The notes: generated from the sequence alone by a model not told the origin. Positions 16,300 to 26,024 are shown, counted from the first letter of the stretch. The stretch is DNA of 64,000 nt from an uncultured Bdellovibrionales bacterium (GCA_903833275.1 CAILEP010000022.1:62001-126000); one strand, 5' to 3'. Program-made: numbers and translations.

Positions 16300-18264
16300 T
16301 TACGGGCAACCGCCTGGGCCTGAGCTATGATTAGTCCAAAACAATTCGGCCACGTTGTTCTTCATGCAACAAAAGTACCCCTGCCCCATAGGCACAAAAA
16401 GACTTCTGACCTGCGCCATGCAACTTGCTGCATCCGGATAAGTACCATTCAAAGAAAAGGTGGTGCCCGCGCGACAGGTACCTGGTTGCACCGTGCAGTT
16501 CGCCATGCGCGGGGTAGTGTTATTCGCGTCAGCGGCGCAAGTGAACCTTGCTGAAGTCGGCCCGGTTGAAACTTGTGTGCAAACCGTATCCCCCGTATTG
16601 GCCTGGCAAACACATCTGCTACAAGCGCTCCAACCACAGATTTTTGAATGGCCGATAAGCAAATCCCAATCTGATTCGTCCATCCCTTGCCCGGAGCAGG
16701 TACCGATCCAATGCGAAAGAAGGCAATCACCAGCGGCAGTTGTGACTGGCGTAGTGCCGCACGCGCCTTGAGAACAGGTGCCCGTACCGGTACTACCCGC
16801 ATTTGTAACTGATTTATTTGCAAAAGCGAGCGTGTAACTGTGGCCTGCCACAGTATTAAACAAAAGATAGTTATTGTCGGTTTCCGTCAGGCTCGCCGTG
16901 CACGTAGAAGCCGGCGACAATGTCAGCGCACCTGCAGCCACACCGGTCGTGGTGTCAGTTACCGTCGCAGTACATGTCTGACAAGCTGTTGGAGTCGCGC
17001 CGGCATTATCAGAGGTGCCGATATATTGAATGTCGACCGATGTCGGCCCGCTACCAGTGGCAGCATACGGCAACACCACGCAAGGCTGCGGGGGTGGCGG
17101 TGGCGCACAAATTGGTGTTGGCGAGGCCATTACCGATGCGACACCGTTTTGACAAACGAAAGTTGCTGACCCCTGATTGGCGCCACTTGTTGCTGATAAA
17201 ACTGCCGTGGCGCCATTAAGCATACTGATCGCAGCATTCGAATAACAGGTGTTACCCCCGATCGACCATGGGGTGTTAATCGCCGCGATACAATTCAATG
17301 TAGGTGGTGGTATCGTTGGCCCGTCACCGGTCAAACCTTCGGAGCAATAATTTATGCCGAAACAAATTTTTTGACCACCGGCCGGATAAGTTATACACGC
17401 GGCCGAAGCTGCGTTTGTATTTAGCCCAATGCCTATTAGATATGTTTGAATGCCATTTGCATCGACCGGACACTGAGATTGTAGCCCGCCGCCGCCCAAT
17501 TCTGAGCAAATAAAAGTGCCGTTCACCATTGTTATTGGATACGTGTAGGGCGGGCACCCCGTTGGGTAGCTTGGGCAATTACATGCGAGTGCGACAGGGT
17601 CCCATGCGCATTTTGCCGCTTGGCAGGCCGCCGCCTGCGACTGGCTCGTAGCCGTGCTACAGCTAGTTATCGCACCACTGGCTTTATTTCTAACCAACGT
17701 AAGGCCGGTTACCAAGTGAGCGGGCAATATTCTGGTGCCGGCGCCAGACAAGTTATTCGCCCGAATGAAAATCTCAGCCATAAATTCTTCAAGACCCGGC
17801 GCCAAATTACCATTTTGAGTAGGCACTAAGTTAGTCATAGTCAGTGACATGACGGTCAAATTCGCATTTACAAAAATCTGGCCCGCCACCACGTTATTCT
17901 GATTGGCACCGACCCCGCCCCCTGCGTTGGGTATAAAAAGGGTTATTTCGCCAGGGTCCGCTGGCACTGCCCCTGGCAATAATAAATTATTGCCGCCTGG
18001 CCCATTAATTGCGGCGAGGCAAGAATCACCGTAAGCCAATTGGCTTTGTATGGCCTGCATGAGCCACGTGAAGTTTGTTTTAGCCCTTGTATCGGTCTGA
18101 TAAGATGAAACTGTGGTGGTCAATTGCGCAGCCCCGAGCAACAAAATGCCCATAACCCCAGTGGCCACCATGAGCTCCATGAGCCCGGCGCCAACACAGT
18201 TCAGGTGTCGAAGAGTTTTAATAATTTTCGAAGGCATCTTAAAATCTTTCATAAACACGCGCAA
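16300..18264 (-). CDS. Large prepilin-like protein with one 4-Cys module (third gene of operon)
   Basis: 654 residues. A type III (prepilin) signal is visible: CVG|AGLMELMVATG followed by a long hydrophobic helix, with Gly at -1 and Glu at +5 (Glu30). A pilin-type neck follows (SSYQTDTRAKTNFTWLMQAIQ). The body is very large for a pilin, Gly/Thr/Asn-rich and rich in cysteine. Residues 325-386 form one copy of the shared module (C-x-W-C-C-C arrangement). A Pro-rich linker (APPPPPPQPC) and a further Cys-rich C-terminal domain end it. The start overlaps the end of the preceding gene by 16 bases. It probably acts as a minor pilin or pseudopilin with a disulfide-stabilised head; adhesion is a reasonable guess. 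Confidence 0.8.
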   Translation of the reverse strand: MRVFMKDFKMPSKIIKTLRHLNCVGAGLMELMVATGVMGILLLGAAQLTTTVSSYQTDTRAKTNFTWLMQAIQSQLAYGDSCLAAINGPGGNNLLLPGAVPADPGEITLFIPNAGGGVGANQNNVVAGQIFVNANLTVMSLTMTNLVPTQNGNLAPGLEEFMAEIFIRANNLSGAGTRILPAHLVTGLTLVRNKASGAITSCSTATSQSQAAACQAAKCAWDPVALACNCPSYPTGCPPYTYPITMVNGTFICSELGGGGLQSQCPVDANGIQTYLIGIGLNTNAASAACITYPAGGQKICFGINYCSEGLTGDGPTIPPPTLNCIAAINTPWSIGGNTCYSNAAISMLNGATAVLSATSGANQGSATFVCQNGVASVMASPTPICAPPPPPQPCVVLPYAATGSGPTSVDIQYIGTSDNAGATPTACQTCTATVTDTTTGVAAGALTLSPASTCTASLTETDNNYLLFNTVAGHSYTLAFANKSVTNAGSTGTGTCSQGACGTTPVTTAAGDCLLSHWIGTCSGQGMDESDWDLLIGHSKICGWSACSRCVCQANTGDTVCTQVSTGPTSARFTCAADANNTTPRMANCTVQPGTCRAGTTFSLNGTYPDAASCMAQVRSLFVPMGQGYFCCMKNNVAELFWTNHSSGPGGCP

Positions 18265-20819
18265 TTGGCTGAGAAGTTACCCGCTACACACGAAACAAAT
18301 GAAGCCTGTTGGCTAAAACATTTAACCGAACCCATCCTCGACCACTGGGTGGCCGCCGTACATGCGGCGTTGGCCGCCACAGGGTCGAGCGCTAAACTCG
18401 CGCAAGTCGGTAAGGTGATTGTACCTCCCATGCCAGTACCCCTGTCGACCGAAGTGCCGATTGTGAATGCAAGGCCCGGGCAGGCGAAGTTACCAACGGT
18501 GCCAGAATTATTGCAAACGGTGGGGTTTGCCATAGTCGCGCCGATATGAAAAGTCTCGGGGCAAGAACGCGCGCCTACGCATTGGGTTGGTGAACCCCAA
18601 CAGCCCCCACCGGTTAACCAATCATTTGAAGCGTAGTAATTATATGATGCCCAGTGCTCGCCAGTGGCACATGAGTAATACCGATTCGAGTTCATATGAT
18701 TATGGGCTCGAAAACAATTAAATTGTGTGCCGTAACTCGAAGTTGCATTCCAAATCGAACCACCCTGCCCAGTCATCGTCATTCTTATTGTACCGGCAGG
18801 CCCATCGCCGTCCCAACAAGATGTACCGATGGGGTAAAAGTGAATGCAATTTGGGCAAAGCGGGTTATCATAAACATTTTGAAAGCCAGGGTTCACCTGT
18901 TGATCGGGGGCATTGCTACCCCACGCATTACGAACTGCCAGGCAATCATGCAGCGTCGTCATGTACCAGCCTGAAGGCGTGTACGGCACATTGCTACTTG
19001 TAAAATCGCTCGGGTATTCGCAATATCCCGTGACCGTGGTCGCCGCACAGCTATTTGTGCCGGCAACAGGTGCAGCATTGCCGCAAGCATCACATGAATA
19101 CTGCACACTACCTGTGACGGGCACCAAAGTGTCGTTCAGAGTGCCCGTAGACGATGGCAATATTGTCACGGCCGCATCTGAAACACATGAATTGCCTTTG
19201 TTTACCGGGTCTGACCACTTGGTGCCAGCTGGTATAATGCAATTTCTGAGAGTGCAACCACCGCAGGTGTTCGAGCCGGCAACGGGCGTCGCAACCCCGG
19301 CTGCACAACTATACGACTGCTGACCGGTTAAAGGAGCTGTATTGTCGTAAGCGATGCCGACGGCACCATCGGCAATCGTAATCGCCGCATCATTGAAACA
19401 ATTATTGGCGGGCGTAACTGAATCAACCCAAGGGTCACCTGCAGGCACTGTGCACGTCGACGGAACGCAAGACGCCAACGTGTAAGGGTTAAAAACTCCC
19501 GCCGTACAGGTAAAAGTCGCGGCGCCTTGGTTCGGTGGCGTATTATTGGTAACAACTTGGGTGCCGCCATCGCTGATTGAAACCGCTACATCATTGGTGC
19601 ATGGCAACGCTGTCACTGGGTCGACCCAAGAAAGAGCGCCAATCGCGGCAGAACATATTGCTGGTGGGCCACAGGTCGCACCCGTCGGCCCAGTCATTAC
19701 CGCTTTGCCCGCTACCAATGTGCAAGTATAGGTCGCCGCGCCCTGAATCGGCGCAGTTTGATCAATCGCAACGAGAGTTGTACCGGCGGCGCTTGCCGCC
19801 CAAGCGACGGTGTTATCCGAAAAACAAGTATTTGCCCCCACCGTCCAAGATGTTGAACCTGCCGCAAGCGAACATGCTTCGAAACGATGAATGGGTTGGC
19901 AGACTAATGGCCACCCCGGCGTCGCGACTGGCAATGATGGGTCAATACCTATAACTGTCTGTCGTTGGTTATCGGCACATGCGAGCTTCGGCAAACCCGT
20001 TGCTGGGTCGATGTCACATGGGCACATAAAGTTACCGGCTGCACAAGTTGGCACCGCACATGGCCCAGCTGCATTAGCACTTGGGGTCAATGCCGTAATA
20101 TATTGGCCCACGGCGCATTCGTTACATAAATCGGTGATACCAAAACGACAAGGGGTCGCCGGTAGGTTCGGAAACCATCGCCCGCCAAGCTGGGTACAAA
20201 TAACTTGAGGTGTTAATGGCGAAGAACAACCGGCGATTGTATAGTCCCCCCCACCATTTACAGAAATAATTAACTTACCGACAACCTTTCGGGCACTGCC
20301 GCCACCAAAACCGAGGCCGACAGGGGCCGTCACAACGAGCAGGTCACCCTGATAGGTCGATTGATTTGGCAAAGCGCCTGGGTCGGCTTTAAAATAAAAC
20401 CCACCGACCTGAACATTCGCACCCGGTATTACCGGTTTGGTCACCGAGTTGATTGGATTTACCCCGGCTGCGTAAAAGGGCAGGGTAAAACTTAACTCTT
20501 GGCCGAAAAGTGAATCTGCGTTTGGTGCTGAAGAATTAAAGCCCGTGAAATGCAATTGGGTATTTGGCGGTAACCCAGAAATGGCCGCACTACATACGAC
20601 GGGGTTTGAAATCACCGACAACATCAAATTAGCAAAAGCATAAGAGTCTGTTTGAAAATTTCGGGTACGGTCTGGTCGCAACGCTGACAAGACGCCCATG
20701 CTGATAACCGCAAAAACACCCGCCGCCACCATGACCTGAATTAATGCCTGGCCCGAACGATTTGCCAGCTGTCCAACCTGCAATTTCTTAATTAAAAATT
20801 TTGGTACGGAATTTAACAT
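18249..20819 (-). CDS. Large prepilin-like protein with four 4-Cys modules (second gene of operon)
   Basis: 856 residues. The signal reads RSG|QALIQVMVAAGVFAVI: Gly at -1 is kept, but position +5 is Gln28 where most type IV pilins have Glu. The N-terminal helix is followed by a globular region, a Cys-rich segment (residues 205-310), then four tandem modules at about 316-383, 389-451, 456-519 and 527-591. Each has C, a Trp four to six residues later, a second C, a block like SDAAVTI, then G-x-x-x-(Y/F)-x-C-x-x-G and a fourth C. The last 260 residues are rich in Trp, Tyr and Asn (MNSNRYYSCATGEHWASYNYY). The layout is that of a long stalk with an exposed tip. It would be exported and held by the type IV pilus machinery, none of which is in this window. 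Confidence 0.8.
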   Translation of the reverse strand: MLNSVPKFLIKKLQVGQLANRSGQALIQVMVAAGVFAVISMGVLSALRPDRTRNFQTDSYAFANLMLSVISNPVVCSAAISGLPPNTQLHFTGFNSSAPNADSLFGQELSFTLPFYAAGVNPINSVTKPVIPGANVQVGGFYFKADPGALPNQSTYQGDLLVVTAPVGLGFGGGSARKVVGKLIISVNGGGDYTIAGCSSPLTPQVICTQLGGRWFPNLPATPCRFGITDLCNECAVGQYITALTPSANAAGPCAVPTCAAGNFMCPCDIDPATGLPKLACADNQRQTVIGIDPSLPVATPGWPLVCQPIHRFEACSLAAGSTSWTVGANTCFSDNTVAWAASAAGTTLVAIDQTAPIQGAATYTCTLVAGKAVMTGPTGATCGPPAICSAAIGALSWVDPVTALPCTNDVAVSISDGGTQVVTNNTPPNQGAATFTCTAGVFNPYTLASCVPSTCTVPAGDPWVDSVTPANNCFNDAAITIADGAVGIAYDNTAPLTGQQSYSCAAGVATPVAGSNTCGGCTLRNCIIPAGTKWSDPVNKGNSCVSDAAVTILPSSTGTLNDTLVPVTGSVQYSCDACGNAAPVAGTNSCAATTVTGYCEYPSDFTSSNVPYTPSGWYMTTLHDCLAVRNAWGSNAPDQQVNPGFQNVYDNPLCPNCIHFYPIGTSCWDGDGPAGTIRMTMTGQGGSIWNATSSYGTQFNCFRAHNHMNSNRYYSCATGEHWASYNYYASNDWLTGGGCWGSPTQCVGARSCPETFHIGATMANPTVCNNSGTVGNFACPGLAFTIGTSVDRGTGMGGTITLPTCASLALDPVAANAACTAATQWSRMGSVKCFSQQASFVSCVAGNFSANCACL

Positions 20820-20844
20820 TTACCGCCTACTCCTTAAACTTTTG

Positions 20845-22713
20845 CTACTGCGATATCGTACATGTTAGCGAGGCAGGGTCACAATTCAACACCTGCCGCA
20901 AGCCCGACTGACAAAAGGCTGGGTCCGCAGGCACACTCAATTTCATATTGCTCAGATAGGTAAGCCCGCCGTCCTGACATTGCTCAACACGGGTATATGG
21001 CATTTGCGAAGTTGTGCCGCCACCGTATCCAATATCGAGCAAGTACGCGCAAAAACCGCAATACTGCAAAGGCTGAATCGTCGTCGAACCACACGCACAG
21101 GTTGTAACCGCCGCCCCCAACTTTGGCTGGGGAGCTAAAGCTGCTGGAGCCGCCGGAGCTTCTACAATGTTACTTCCGCAGGTTTGCGGCGGGGTTGGCG
21201 GCGCTGGCAACTGGCATGCGATCCCGGTTATGGCGGCTTGGGCCACGCATGTTGTATACGCCAATGCATAGGCCTGGCATGAAGGGTCGACAACTGTGAG
21301 TGTTGTGGCAGGCTGCTGCCCTGGGGTCATACAAACTGCGGTGCCCCCAACAACTGTCGCTACGCCCGCCGTACATGAATATTGTATTGTGCCACGATTA
21401 ACACCAGATGTTGCGTCACCAAGTGTGCCCAATTGATTTGATTGAATAACAACCGCAGCGTCACTAGTGCAAGCATTACTGCCTTGAGAATCTGTCCATG
21501 CTGTGCCTGCCGGCAATGTACATCCACCCGTGAAAACGACCTGCGTTGGGCCCTGATGGCAAACGCCAGCCCCGCTCGGTACGCCGGCCGTGCAGGTAAT
21601 TGCAATTGAACCGCGGTTCGGTGAAGCGGGGTTGGCCGAATCCACTGCGGTACCAATACCTCCGTCCAAAATCAGCAAGGCCGAATCTGCAACACAAGGC
21701 AGAAGAGTAATACTATCTGTCCATGGGTAGCCCACCGGTATAGAGCAACTTCCGCCCGGCCCAGGTGGGGGGCCGCCACTATTTGTGAATGGTTTAGTCA
21801 AAGAGCAAACCGGCACGAGACCGTCCACACCCACGGCGGCGCGCCCGCTATTACAGAGGCCTGCCGATGGCGTAACACATTGGGCTGGCGTGAGCCCATC
21901 GTAATAGGTCGTAAGAGTACCGGCCGGGCAAAGAGTCAATGCGCCCGCAACAGAGCCGGCTGGCGTTTGATGAAAACATTTACCGGTCACAGTGTTAAAT
22001 CCGATTTGCTGTGAATTCGTACAGGGGCCCTTTGATGCAGTTGGCGTAGAAATAATATTGAACTTACTGATTGTCGGCGGCACTTGTGCGCCACTTGTGC
22101 TAACTTGCAAAACCATTCTGGTTATAAAAACTTGGTTCACTCGTGATGGCCCTCCACTGACTGCAATGTCATAATAGAGGTCGCCAGCGTAAGTTTTGGT
22201 TTGAGCAGCGGCGTCCGTGGCAACTACCGCCGTGTTAGTAAATCTCAAGTTATTTATAGTGAGCCCTGCAGTCGTCGAATTGATTGGGTTTAGCACGGTA
22301 TTGGTGTCGAAGACTGTGCCGTCGGGCAATGAAAAACAAAGCGGAACCCAGCCCCCGCCGCCGGCCAAACTAGCATCAATATTTGCAATTGTTGAGACCT
22401 GTGCCGCGTGCGCAGCTTGAGGGCTGAAACTCGCGTTACTTCCGTTAGCACAAGCGCCGGCTACAACCGCCCCTACTCCTGAACTTTGCTCAGTGAACTC
22501 AACACTTCTGAGCTGGCCCCGCAACCAAATCGCTTGAGTTTGCGCTTGCTGCACTTGATTTACATTAACGCCCATGTTGTTGACATGTGCGATGATTGCG
22601 CCGGTGCCCAAAGCTACAATTGACGAAACACCCATGACCACCATGAGCTCAACCAAACTGTAGGCTGCTTGCTCACGCAGTTTTCTCAAATCAAGACGCA
22701 AAGTACACACCAT
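20845..22713 (-). CDS. Large prepilin-like protein with two 4-Cys modules (first gene of operon)
   Basis: 622 residues. The N-terminus ends REQAA|YSLVELMVVMG: a classic YSLVELMVV start with Glu at +5 (Glu22), but the residue before the cleavage site is Ala17 rather than Gly. After the pilin helix and a pilin-like domain come two copies of the shared 4-Cys module at about 323-385 and 398-461, then a Cys/Pro-rich C-terminal domain. It is the first gene of a three-gene leftward operon, 25 bases before the next start. A possible promoter (TTAAGA, 18 bases, GATAGT) ends six bases before the ATG, again without a ribosome binding site. Confidence 0.8.
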   Translation of the reverse strand: MVCTLRLDLRKLREQAAYSLVELMVVMGVSSIVALGTGAIIAHVNNMGVNVNQVQQAQTQAIWLRGQLRSVEFTEQSSGVGAVVAGACANGSNASFSPQAAHAAQVSTIANIDASLAGGGGWVPLCFSLPDGTVFDTNTVLNPINSTTAGLTINNLRFTNTAVVATDAAAQTKTYAGDLYYDIAVSGGPSRVNQVFITRMVLQVSTSGAQVPPTISKFNIISTPTASKGPCTNSQQIGFNTVTGKCFHQTPAGSVAGALTLCPAGTLTTYYDGLTPAQCVTPSAGLCNSGRAAVGVDGLVPVCSLTKPFTNSGGPPPGPGGSCSIPVGYPWTDSITLLPCVADSALLILDGGIGTAVDSANPASPNRGSIAITCTAGVPSGAGVCHQGPTQVVFTGGCTLPAGTAWTDSQGSNACTSDAAVVIQSNQLGTLGDATSGVNRGTIQYSCTAGVATVVGGTAVCMTPGQQPATTLTVVDPSCQAYALAYTTCVAQAAITGIACQLPAPPTPPQTCGSNIVEAPAAPAALAPQPKLGAAVTTCACGSTTIQPLQYCGFCAYLLDIGYGGGTTSQMPYTRVEQCQDGGLTYLSNMKLSVPADPAFCQSGLRQVLNCDPASLTCTISQ

Positions 22714-22741
22714 AAGTTTACTATCGGACTAAGGTCGGGTT

Positions 22742-22775
22742 TTCTTAATGAAAGACACTCAATTCTCATTAAGAA
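22742..22775. promoter_or_regulatory. 10-bp perfect inverted repeat upstream of the prepilin-like operon
   Basis: TTCTTAATGA (22742-22751) and TCATTAAGAA (22766-22775) with a 14-base spacer, 28 bases before the first start codon and overlapping the proposed -35 region. It could be an operator for the prepilin operon or a hairpin ending the transcript from the gene at 22902; no T-run follows it on the minus strand. Confidence 0.45.
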
Positions 22776-22901
22776 CCAATGCTAATTTTCTGTCACGTGT
22801 TTATTTTTGGTACAGACTCATTCTATTGTGTCATTTCGAGATTGGCATAACGTTAAATATTGCAGAGAAATCGAAACCCGTGGGATGGCTTTTTGCATCA
22901 A

Positions 22902-23879
22902 TCAAACCAACTGCGAGAGCTTTTCTAAATACTCTAAATCACTAAATGATCTTTTTAAATTAGCCGCATGGTTGCGAAAACTCATTTGGTCATTGGGGCC
23001 GCGCCAACGATACTGTCGCCATTGGCTCATGAGCCCCCAGGTCTCCCATCGCAATTGGGCCAACTGAACCGCACGAAGCTCGGGCGCAAGTTTAATTTTT
23101 GACAAATCGAGAAGGCAAAAACTATTCGGGTAAAAGGCGATAACCGTCAGGTTGCTGGTCAAAAGATGATGAGGGGTGCCGGCGATGCGCTGGCGAAAGT
23201 ACTCCATAAGATTTTGAAAGTGCTCGCGGCTCGGGTGCTCTTGCAAAAGTTGAGCGAGAACCTGGTCGACCAATGCTGGTAGGGTCAGAATCGTTGGCAA
23301 TTTCAAGTCGCAATTCTCTAAATGAAGTCGCCACTTCTTTACTTGCAACTCGGGGCGCTCGGCAAGAGCCACCAAATTAGCCTCGATGTGCCGAAATAAA
23401 TAGGCCAACTTTTCGCCATTCTCGGCGTCGACACTAGTGGTGTGTTCGGGCACGAAATCGCGCAAGCGCGGGTCACGATGAGCCTCAAATTGATTGAGAC
23501 AAGTCGAAAAATTGAGGCAGTCGTTCGGCGAATAAGAATTGCACTCTCGAACAATTTTAAAAACCTGCGTAAAGCGCCTCAAGAAATCAAAGGTGATGGC
23601 AATTTGCTCAGGCGTCGCCGAATCTGAAAACATTATGGTTATGTCGAGATCACTCAAGAACGGCGCAAATGAACTTGTTAAAACACTATTGCGCGGCCAA
23701 AGACGCAAAATATCGTGCCCGCCCAGCGCCGGCAAATTTCTCAACTGATAAAAGCCGGCTAGAAAAAATCGAACGGTCAGGCCGAGTTCTAGTAAGGTGA
23801 ATATTATAAAATAAACTGCTCGGCCTACGCGCTGAGGTGTCATTCGACTGAGCCACAATCGCGTATTGTAATCGATCAT
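22902..23879 (-). CDS. Nucleotidyltransferase-fold-like protein
   Basis: 325 residues. A membrane-like stretch (AVYFIIFTLLELGLTVRFFLAGF) near the N-terminus is followed by WPRNSVLTSSFAPFLSDLDITIMF. The SDLDI element with a serine-rich block before it is the usual signature of nucleotidyltransferase-fold enzymes, where the two Asp residues bind metal. The rest, with a Cys/Asn-rich insertion (NSYSPNDCLNFSTCLNQF) and an all-helical C-terminal half, is not one I can name. The start has GAGG eight bases upstream. It is the last gene of the long leftward run that includes the twitch radical SAM protein. Nucleotidyltransferase-like proteins occur in HprK/PqqD-associated gene sets, which fits the context but is not proof. 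Confidence 0.6.
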   Translation of the reverse strand: MIDYNTRLWLSRMTPQRVGRAVYFIIFTLLELGLTVRFFLAGFYQLRNLPALGGHDILRLWPRNSVLTSSFAPFLSDLDITIMFSDSATPEQIAITFDFLRRFTQVFKIVRECNSYSPNDCLNFSTCLNQFEAHRDPRLRDFVPEHTTSVDAENGEKLAYLFRHIEANLVALAERPELQVKKWRLHLENCDLKLPTILTLPALVDQVLAQLLQEHPSREHFQNLMEYFRQRIAGTPHHLLTSNLTVIAFYPNSFCLLDLSKIKLAPELRAVQLAQLRWETWGLMSQWRQYRWRGPNDQMSFRNHAANLKRSFSDLEYLEKLSQLV

Positions 23880-23891
23880 ATCACTCGCCTC

Positions 23892-25331
23892 TTAAGGGGC
23901 TAACCCAAGAAATATTTGAGCCCTTGCCGTTTTGCAAAGGCCAAAGAACTCAGACATCTCTGGGAAGGCCTTGTTAAAATCAAGGCCACGCCGGCGATCA
24001 TATTCGTTTATAAACATAAAAAAATCGGTTCTCATTGTACCGAGCCAACGCGCTTGGGTGGGCACGCCCATATAGTCAATCAGGCGCCGCATCTTTGATA
24101 TTTCGTGCTCGCTAAAACCGCGATTAACCCCAAGCTTCTCTTCTGAAAGCTCGAGCATCAAGCTCAGACTTTGTTCAAAATATCGAATGTAACTGTCGGG
24201 TAAAATTTTAATCGATAGAAAACTCGGCAGTCGCAAATAAGAAATATCGATAGTCAAAGCGGGGCCATAACGGCGCTCGTCGTAAAATTCTTGTTTGATG
24301 CGCGCCACTTCTGTCAAAAGCCCTTTAAACCCAGTGACACTTAAGGCATTGGTGGTGCACATAATCACAATCTGAAGACTCGGGATTCGCTTTAATAGAC
24401 TTTCGACATTTCTAACGAACTCGTCGTATTTTTGACCGGTGCGAATGTATTCAGATTGCGCACCATAGGTGTCAACGCTGGTAAAAAGGGTGAACGACTT
24501 CACTTTTCTTGTTCGATCGGGCCCCAACCCCAAAAGGTTCTCAGCGTGTGTCGCCATTTTATCAATCAAGCCCACCGGCACACCAAGATTCGAATTAATC
24601 GCAAAATCGAGATTTAAATTTGGGTTGGCCTCTAAATGCTCGAACACCCGAAAGGTGCTGCGCGCAAGTAATGGTTCGCCGCCAGTAATTCGAAAAACTT
24701 TGAGACTCTGACAAACTTCAGGCCACCAAAGCCAAAAGGCGTCGATATAGGGGTTGGGCTCGTCTGGCGCATATGGCATCTTATCGATAAGCTTATAGTT
24801 ATCAAAGCTGTTAAAGTTTTGTGACGTTGGGTAAGAGCCAAATTGCTTTATCTCTTCAAACCATTTCGACGAAATATCGGGGCTACAATAAGCACATTTG
24901 AAATTGCAAGCGTTGCTGAAACTGACTTCAAGATAAGTCGGGTTGATATTTTCTTCGGGTGCGAGATTTTTTATTTCTTCGAGATTCGGCGCCGCCCAGT
25001 CTTCGTTTGATTTATGGGCGCGGTCACTCAGGTTGTCGCCAGGGGCGTCTTCGATATTCCAACAAAAATCACATTCTGACGGCCGCTCACCTCTGAGCAT
25101 CATTTCGCGCTGTTTTTTCTTAAATAACGTATTGTGAAGGGCACTCGGGTTATTTTTAATCTCATCGAGCGGTATTTTGTGCGGTATTGGGTGATGGCAC
25201 GAGTGGGTAAACCCAGTTTGCAAATGCATTGTCACTTGCAGCCACTTGGCGGCACAGAATGACGGCGAAATGCCATTTAATTTGTCGCGCATTTGCCGCG
25301 ACGTCAGATTGTGCGGTTTAGATTCGGCCAT
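23892..25331 (-). CDS. Twitch-domain radical SAM protein
   Basis: 479 residues. An N-terminal Cys-rich part resembles the twitch domain of this group (FCAAKWLQVTMHLQTGFTHSC ... ECDFCWNIED), then the radical SAM core has the 4Fe-4S motif CNFKCAYC (CxxxCxxC) near residue 140 and RITGGEPLL in the next strand. Such proteins commonly modify peptides or tRNA-like substrates; the substrate is unknown. The gene starts three bases after the stop of the methyltransferase at 25335 and is 12 bases from the next gene, so they are one operon. The neighbouring methyltransferase could act with it. Confidence 0.85.
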   Translation of the reverse strand: MAESKPHNLTSRQMRDKLNGISPSFCAAKWLQVTMHLQTGFTHSCHHPIPHKIPLDEIKNNPSALHNTLFKKKQREMMLRGERPSECDFCWNIEDAPGDNLSDRAHKSNEDWAAPNLEEIKNLAPEENINPTYLEVSFSNACNFKCAYCSPDISSKWFEEIKQFGSYPTSQNFNSFDNYKLIDKMPYAPDEPNPYIDAFWLWWPEVCQSLKVFRITGGEPLLARSTFRVFEHLEANPNLNLDFAINSNLGVPVGLIDKMATHAENLLGLGPDRTRKVKSFTLFTSVDTYGAQSEYIRTGQKYDEFVRNVESLLKRIPSLQIVIMCTTNALSVTGFKGLLTEVARIKQEFYDERRYGPALTIDISYLRLPSFLSIKILPDSYIRYFEQSLSLMLELSEEKLGVNRGFSEHEISKMRRLIDYMGVPTQARWLGTMRTDFFMFINEYDRRRGLDFNKAFPEMSEFFGLCKTARAQIFLGLAP

Positions 25332-25334
25332 AAA

Positions 25335-26024
25335 TTAGCCCTTTACGAAAAGTAAAGCCGAACCCGTCGCCCCGGCAAGAATTGAAAACCCCGCGTCTTT
25401 GGCGATGCCGCGAACGGCGTCTGCCGATTGCCACTGTACAAGCAAAGGCAACCCCACGGGGTAGTCTTTATAAAGCTGGGCCATTTCTAGAAAAAGCGCG
25501 TTGGGGGCTGACTTCAATTCGCTCGCGTGCGCGATATCAAACCAAACGCGGCCACCCGGCGCCACAACTCGCGCGAACTCTTTAAAATACCAATATATGT
25601 CGAAAAGATTTAAATGAATAAAGACATTATAAGCGTAAACCACATCTATCGTCGAAGACTCGATAAAAGACAAATCTCGCTTGGTAATTTGATGAAAGCT
25701 AATATTCTTTCTTAACCGGCATTCGTTTTTAGCGGCCTCAAGAAAACTGGCGCTAATATCGGCACAATGCAGGCGCTTAACTTCGCCGGCGACGACGTTT
25801 GCCAAAAAACCACAGCCCGAGCCAATCTCTAAGGCCACATTTTCAGGCGACATTTGCGCTTCAAACTTTATGCCCTGTGCAATCGCCGCCTTTGACATGC
25901 GAATTTCAGCGAGTTTCTTCTCAGGTTCAGCGCCATAACTTTGCCCCACCAAATGAGACATCATTTGTTCTGAACTTTCAAATTCCCACAAAGAAGGGTT
26001 TGGCTGATTTGGCATATTTGGCAT
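25335..26024 (-). CDS. Class I SAM-dependent methyltransferase
   Basis: 229 residues. Motif I is VALEIGSGCGF and the later YAYNVFIHLNLFDIYWYFKEFARVVAPGGRVWFDIAH fits the post-II and motif III region of class I methyltransferases. No N- or C-terminal fusion. Two possible starts (26024 and 26015) are close; the first is used here. The gene precedes the radical SAM gene and follows cysNC by 61 bases. Substrate unknown. In context it is one of several methyltransferases of the leftward run (also 29952 and 33421), suggesting a multiply decorated product. Confidence 0.82.
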   Translation of the reverse strand: MPNMPNQPNPSLWEFESSEQMMSHLVGQSYGAEPEKKLAEIRMSKAAIAQGIKFEAQMSPENVALEIGSGCGFLANVVAGEVKRLHCADISASFLEAAKNECRLRKNISFHQITKRDLSFIESSTIDVVYAYNVFIHLNLFDIYWYFKEFARVVAPGGRVWFDIAHASELKSAPNALFLEMAQLYKDYPVGLPLLVQWQSADAVRGIAKDAGFSILAGATGSALLFVKG

